In this document: in pieces, positions 6,850 through 9,497 of the stretch | Position numbering within the stretch: the stretch's first letter is position 1 | Layout of the letters: each line of letters begins with the position of its first letter | NCBI GenBank assembly: GCA_937896265.1 | Contig: CALBMD010000277.1 | Location: 1 to 9,497 of the forward strand | Source: an uncultured Pseudomonadota bacterium | Lineage (GTDB): Bacteria > Bdellovibrionota_B > Oligoflexia > Oligoflexales > Bog-1112 | DNA length: 9,497 nucleotides | Direction of reading: 5' to 3' | The notes under the pieces: model-generated | What the model was told of the DNA's origin: nothing | The model's input: the letters and a program-made list of their open reading frames with translations, nothing else | The model's database searches: none | Position numbers and translations under genes: made by a program

Positions 6850-6946
6850 AAAAATCTCTTATAAAATAAATGAATACCGAATTCGGTTGGCTTTTATTTT
6901 TGAACCACTGATTTTTCTTCTCGATTTAGTTTCTGACCCTTATAAA
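6850..6946 (+). repeat. Intergenic module, copy 2 (hairpin, T tract, TATAAA)
   Basis: Second copy of the element at 4935-5032, again starting about 14 bases after a stop codon and ending about 40 bases before a start codon, here that of the MACPF-like gene. It contains a perfect 12-bp palindrome ACCGAATTCGGT (6876-6887), the T-rich tract 6892-6901, GATTTTTCTTC (6910-6920) and TTATAAA (6940-6946). Preservation of the same blocks in both copies, while the bases between have diverged, suggests function rather than only recent copying. Confidence 0.8.
6869..6901 (+). terminator. Terminator-like hairpin in module copy 2
   Basis: AATGAAT (6869-6875) pairs with ATTCGGTT (6881-6888) around a 5-base loop with one bulged G, followed by CTTTTATTTTT. 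Relative to copy 1, one C-G pair becomes T-G, so pairing is retained. The overlapping 12-bp palindrome offers a second fold. It is 32 bases after the stop of the 584-residue gene. Confidence 0.45.
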
Positions 6947-6984
6947 CAAAAGAATGCTCATAAAATCAAGTAAAGAGGGGATGT

Positions 6985-8151
6985 ATGCTATTGAAGAGAG
7001 ATTTTGGTTGTTTTGTACAATGTGTTTTAACGACAACGCTATTGGTTAGCTGTTTTGAGCAAGCTTTTGCATCGACATCCGAAAATCAGACACAACTTTT
7101 AAGATTTGAGATAAATAACGATTCAGATGGTATCTTTCTTGGTCAGCCTTTTAACTCATTTACGCGAAAATTTACAGGTAGTTCTCTCCTTCAGAGGCAG
7201 GATGAAGACTTATTTGTCGAGACAAGCGATTTAAGATCGCAAGATTCTTTCAGCTTCAGATATGAAAGTAATAAAGCTTCGCTCGCTTTAGACAATCAAG
7301 TAAAAGCATCTATGCCGAAAGCAAGCGTTCAATCAAACCTATCTTATGAAAAAAAAGAAGAAATCCACCAGCTGGTAATAGCAAAAACCCACTTGGTGGT
7401 TTTGAAAACAAAATCGTTTGCAGAAAGATGGTTTAGAGAGGATCTGCAATTAGCAGTCGAAGACTCTGAAATTATGGGCACAAAAAATCGCAATCTTTTA
7501 CTTTCAATGAAAGGTTCTGAGAGGAGAATTGATATCAAAAATAAAGATGGTATACGCAGTTTTATGCAACTGACTGGGACGCATTTTGTGAATAGTCTTC
7601 TCTATGGTTTTAGCTGTTCTCAAGTGTTGGTTTTTACCTTTAATGATGAAAAGCAAAAGGCTGACTTTCAAAACGAAATCAAAGGCGAAGCTGGAGCAGT
7701 AGATGCCTCATTATTTCTTAAAATAGGCGCTTTAGCCGAGAAGAAAAGCATCGCCGTAAAACGCTCTTTCGAAATGAAATTGCCAGAAAACTCTCTTGGT
7801 CTATACAGCAATATGATCACAGAATTAGCCGATATTTTAAAATCTACAAATCCATCCTTATCTCTAGAAGGAAGTCCTAAGCAAGAAGTTGAAAATTTTA
7901 ACATCATTCAAAATCACCTTACTAAGACTTTCAGTACGGCTATCAAAAATTTTAGTTCAGAGGGAAGTAGACTGCATTTAGTTGGTTACACTCTTTTAGA
8001 CTATTCTACTGTAAGTGCAGAAACTATCGAAGATATGGGGACTATAGGCGGTATCCAAGCTATTACTGATGAAGTAGAATTGATGTTGCAAATGAAACCT
8101 ACAATACCAACACCAAAAAAGAATAAACCCAAGAAAGCATCAAAAACATAA
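6985..8151 (+). CDS. MACPF (perforin-like) domain protein, 388 aa
   Basis: The diagnostic feature is MQLTGTHFVNSLLYG (residues 194-208), matching the MACPF signature (Y/W-)G-T-H-[FY] at G198-F201. After it comes a beta strand (SQVLVFTF), then a charged, alanine-rich region (KGEAGAVDASLFLKIGALA, about 232-250) and a Lys/Ser strand, as in the segment that becomes a membrane hairpin in other members. MACPF proteins oligomerise into pores or bind membranes; bacterial examples occur in Chlamydia, Photorhabdus and Bacteroides. The N-terminus is an export signal; cleavage after AFA (residue 29) is likely, but L-V-S-C (20-23) also fits a lipobox, which would make it a lipoprotein. The C-terminus is a lysine/proline tail. 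AGAGG at 6974-6978 lies 6 bases before the ATG; an out-of-frame ATG at 6981 is ignored. The stop overlaps the next start (TAATG). No other toxin domain is visible. Confidence 0.8.
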   Translation: MLLKRDFGCFVQCVLTTTLLVSCFEQAFASTSENQTQLLRFEINNDSDGIFLGQPFNSFTRKFTGSSLLQRQDEDLFVETSDLRSQDSFSFRYESNKASLALDNQVKASMPKASVQSNLSYEKKEEIHQLVIAKTHLVVLKTKSFAERWFREDLQLAVEDSEIMGTKNRNLLLSMKGSERRIDIKNKDGIRSFMQLTGTHFVNSLLYGFSCSQVLVFTFNDEKQKADFQNEIKGEAGAVDASLFLKIGALAEKKSIAVKRSFEMKLPENSLGLYSNMITELADILKSTNPSLSLEGSPKQEVENFNIIQNHLTKTFSTAIKNFSSEGSRLHLVGYTLLDYSTVSAETIEDMGTIGGIQAITDEVELMLQMKPTIPTPKKNKPKKASKT

Positions 8152-9089
8152 TGTTTAAAGTAAGAACTATTTTTGCTCTTTTGTTAGTTACGTTTTCGAT
8201 AAGCTCTAGCACTTTTGCAAGTGAAGAATCTTTTGCTTATAGGACCGGTCAAATTATTGGAATTTCTCAACGGGAGTATGATCCAAGTACTTACCTATTT
8301 GAGCTTGTAACAGGATCTCGTTTTGGCCATGTTGGTTTTGTCATCACTGGAGCTGATATCTACCGATTTCGAGATGTTTTATTACAAGACGATGATTTTG
8401 TGCAATTTTCGACTATTAACAAAAATATCAAGGATTTGATTTTTGTTGCGGAAAGTCGACCTGGAGAACTTTATGACAGTGGCGTCAGTTTGACTAATAT
8501 CCATGATTTTATGAAAAGTGCTGATGTCTATTCAATCATTGAACCCAAAGAGCCTCTATCTGATGATCAGATAGTTGAGTTGATTCTTTTTACAGCAAAG
8601 TGCTGTGCCAAACGGATCAAAGGTACTTTGACATACAACCATCGGCAAAAGATGCAAATTACATATTCACCAACGAAACTTAATTGCTCAGAATTTATCC
8701 ATTGGGCTTTTCGAAAAATTAATATCATAATTGGTCGCCCTCAACAAATGAAGACATTAAATTTAGATAGTTTGGGATGTCTGTTTTTAATCGGGGCTTG
8801 GATAGTCGGGATGTATGATAAAGACGCCTATGTTCTCTCGCCTAAAAGTATTATGCAATCAGCAGTCAATCATGCAATGCTGAATCCAGAACCACCCATG
8901 GCTATAGTGCATGATGGTGCTCATCTTGCTAAGACATATAGTGTTGCTGAGATTCGAAGATTGTGGCAAAAGCCACGATTAAACCAAGGTCTATTCTCCA
9001 AAACAAAAGATGATGAACCTTTCGAAGAAATTTGCTTCAAAGAACCTGAGCAGCAAGCAATGACAGCATCAGGGTGTTTTGCTTTATGA
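8151..9089 (+). CDS. Secreted YiiX/YebB-like permuted cysteine hydrolase, 312 aa
   Basis: After a signal peptide (cleavage near TFA-S, residue 23), TGQIIGISQRE and SRFGHVGFVITG (catalytic His H60) are followed by LNCSEFIHWAF (catalytic Cys C179) and, later, AYVLSPKSIMQS. This order and spacing match the YiiX/YebB-like (DUF830, C92-type) permuted papain-like family of the NlpC/P60 clan, in which the His strand precedes the Cys helix. Family members are predicted amidases, peptidases or lipid hydrolases; substrates are mostly unknown. After the core, residues about 245-312 are a polar tail with no recognised domain. The start codon shares its A with the stop of the MACPF gene and there is no good ribosome binding site, so translation is probably coupled to it. 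The paralog of the 584-residue gene follows 21 bases downstream, so all three genes are likely one operon driven from the module at 6850-6946. Confidence 0.85.
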   Translation: MFKVRTIFALLLVTFSISSSTFASEESFAYRTGQIIGISQREYDPSTYLFELVTGSRFGHVGFVITGADIYRFRDVLLQDDDFVQFSTINKNIKDLIFVAESRPGELYDSGVSLTNIHDFMKSADVYSIIEPKEPLSDDQIVELILFTAKCCAKRIKGTLTYNHRQKMQITYSPTKLNCSEFIHWAFRKINIIIGRPQQMKTLNLDSLGCLFLIGAWIVGMYDKDAYVLSPKSIMQSAVNHAMLNPEPPMAIVHDGAHLAKTYSVAEIRRLWQKPRLNQGLFSKTKDDEPFEEICFKEPEQQAMTASGCFAL

Positions 9090-9110
9090 ATATTTTAAAA
9101 GAGAATAACA

Positions 9111-9497
9111 ATGAAATTTAGAAAAAATCGGCTAATCATTACTTTTTTTACTACCTTACTAGCTACTAATCTTCATGCTAGTGAGCGTGTTTTTTCTGAT
9201 GCGGCGATCGAGAAAATGTGTCGCGGGTTGACCTTTAACGATGGCTTCGGGAGAAATATTTCTGAAACTAGTCGACTGCTAAACAATGATCCCGAGATGG
9301 GCTATTATTTTTTAATCGGTTATCCTGGTAGTGATGAAGAAAATGCTGTTGGTCATGTTGCTATTGTGACACCAAACCTATATTTGAACGTCTTCCCCGA
9401 AGATGAATCAAAGAGGCCACAAGCTAAAAATTTACCACTAAGTGAGATAGAAGCTGATGTCAGAATAGTTCTTCTGAAGCAATGTTCAAGAGAAGAC
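9111..9497 (+). CDS. Partial paralog of the 584-aa hydrolase-like protein, first 129 aa
   Basis: The frame opens at ATG 9111 and is still open at the right edge. Its 129 residues align without gaps to residues 1-129 of the 5082-6836 product, with 112 identical. The signal peptide (ending LHA-S) and the putative catalytic histidine (VGHVAIV, H82) are kept; the cysteine region lies beyond the window. Differences cluster in the signal peptide and around residues 101-111, while residues 54-100 are identical. The last 55 bases are identical at DNA level to 5414-5468. It lacks its own copy of the intergenic module: only 21 bases separate it from the stop of the upstream hydrolase, so it is probably read from the MACPF operon. 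AAGAG at about 9098-9102 is a weak ribosome binding site. Whether the C-terminal half is intact cannot be seen. Confidence 0.88.
   Translation, partial: MKFRKNRLIITFFTTLLATNLHASERVFSDAAIEKMCRGLTFNDGFGRNISETSRLLNNDPEMGYYFLIGYPGSDEENAVGHVAIVTPNLYLNVFPEDESKRPQAKNLPLSEIEADVRIVLLKQCSRED

Noticed and set aside
7344..7907. Minus-strand open frames inside the MACPF gene
   Set aside because: Antisense shadows with low-complexity composition and no start signals.

Overview
The window is A+T-rich, and apart from one partial gene at the left edge every gene lies on the + strand. Eight + strand genes are visible, the last cut off by the right edge. Seven of them begin with a clear Sec-type signal peptide. 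The exception is a probably cytoplasmic double SRPBCC/AHSA1 protein. Recognisable Shine-Dalgarno sequences and signal peptides point to a Gram-negative bacterium. The mix of an exported HAD-like protein, a MACPF/perforin-like protein, permuted papain-like hydrolases and unrecognised secreted proteins resembles the secreted repertoire of intracellular or amoeba-associated bacteria such as Holosporales/Paracaedibacter types, Chlamydiae or Legionellales. That placement is inference; no rRNA or housekeeping gene is present to fix the taxon.

Left part (1-4918). A partial minus-strand gene of unknown function (1-189) diverges from a small secreted protein (332-841). The spacer between them holds a candidate promoter and an A+T-rich inverted repeat that resembles a Fur box. 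Next come the double AHSA1 protein (940-1809), closed by a good rho-independent terminator; an exported HAD-fold protein resembling DUF2608 (1948-2790); a secreted two-part protein with a Ser-rich linker (2847-4118); and a small secreted helical protein (4301-4918), whose start is better placed at the internal ATG than at the upstream TTG.

Right part (4919-9497). This is the most interesting region. A 584-residue secreted protein (5082-6836) carries a His-then-Cys arrangement like permuted NlpC/P60 (papain-like) hydrolases, followed by a hydrophobic glycine-rich segment and a helical tail. Then comes a MACPF-like protein (6985-8151) with a G-T-H-F signature, whose stop codon overlaps the start of a YiiX/YebB-like permuted cysteine hydrolase (8151-9089). 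That gene is followed 21 bases later by a second copy of the 584-residue gene (9111 to the window end), 112 of 129 residues identical to the first. The 584-residue gene and the MACPF operon are preceded by two copies of a ~98-bp intergenic module, about 80% identical, containing a palindromic hairpin, a T-rich tract and a TATAAA box. The two transcription units are therefore probably co-regulated and arose by local duplication.

Working hypothesis (inference): a secreted pore-former plus thiol-hydrolase cassette, with the MACPF protein opening or binding a target membrane and the papain-like enzymes acting on lipid, amide or peptide substrates of a host or competitor. No immunity gene is evident inside the window, which slightly favours a host-directed role.
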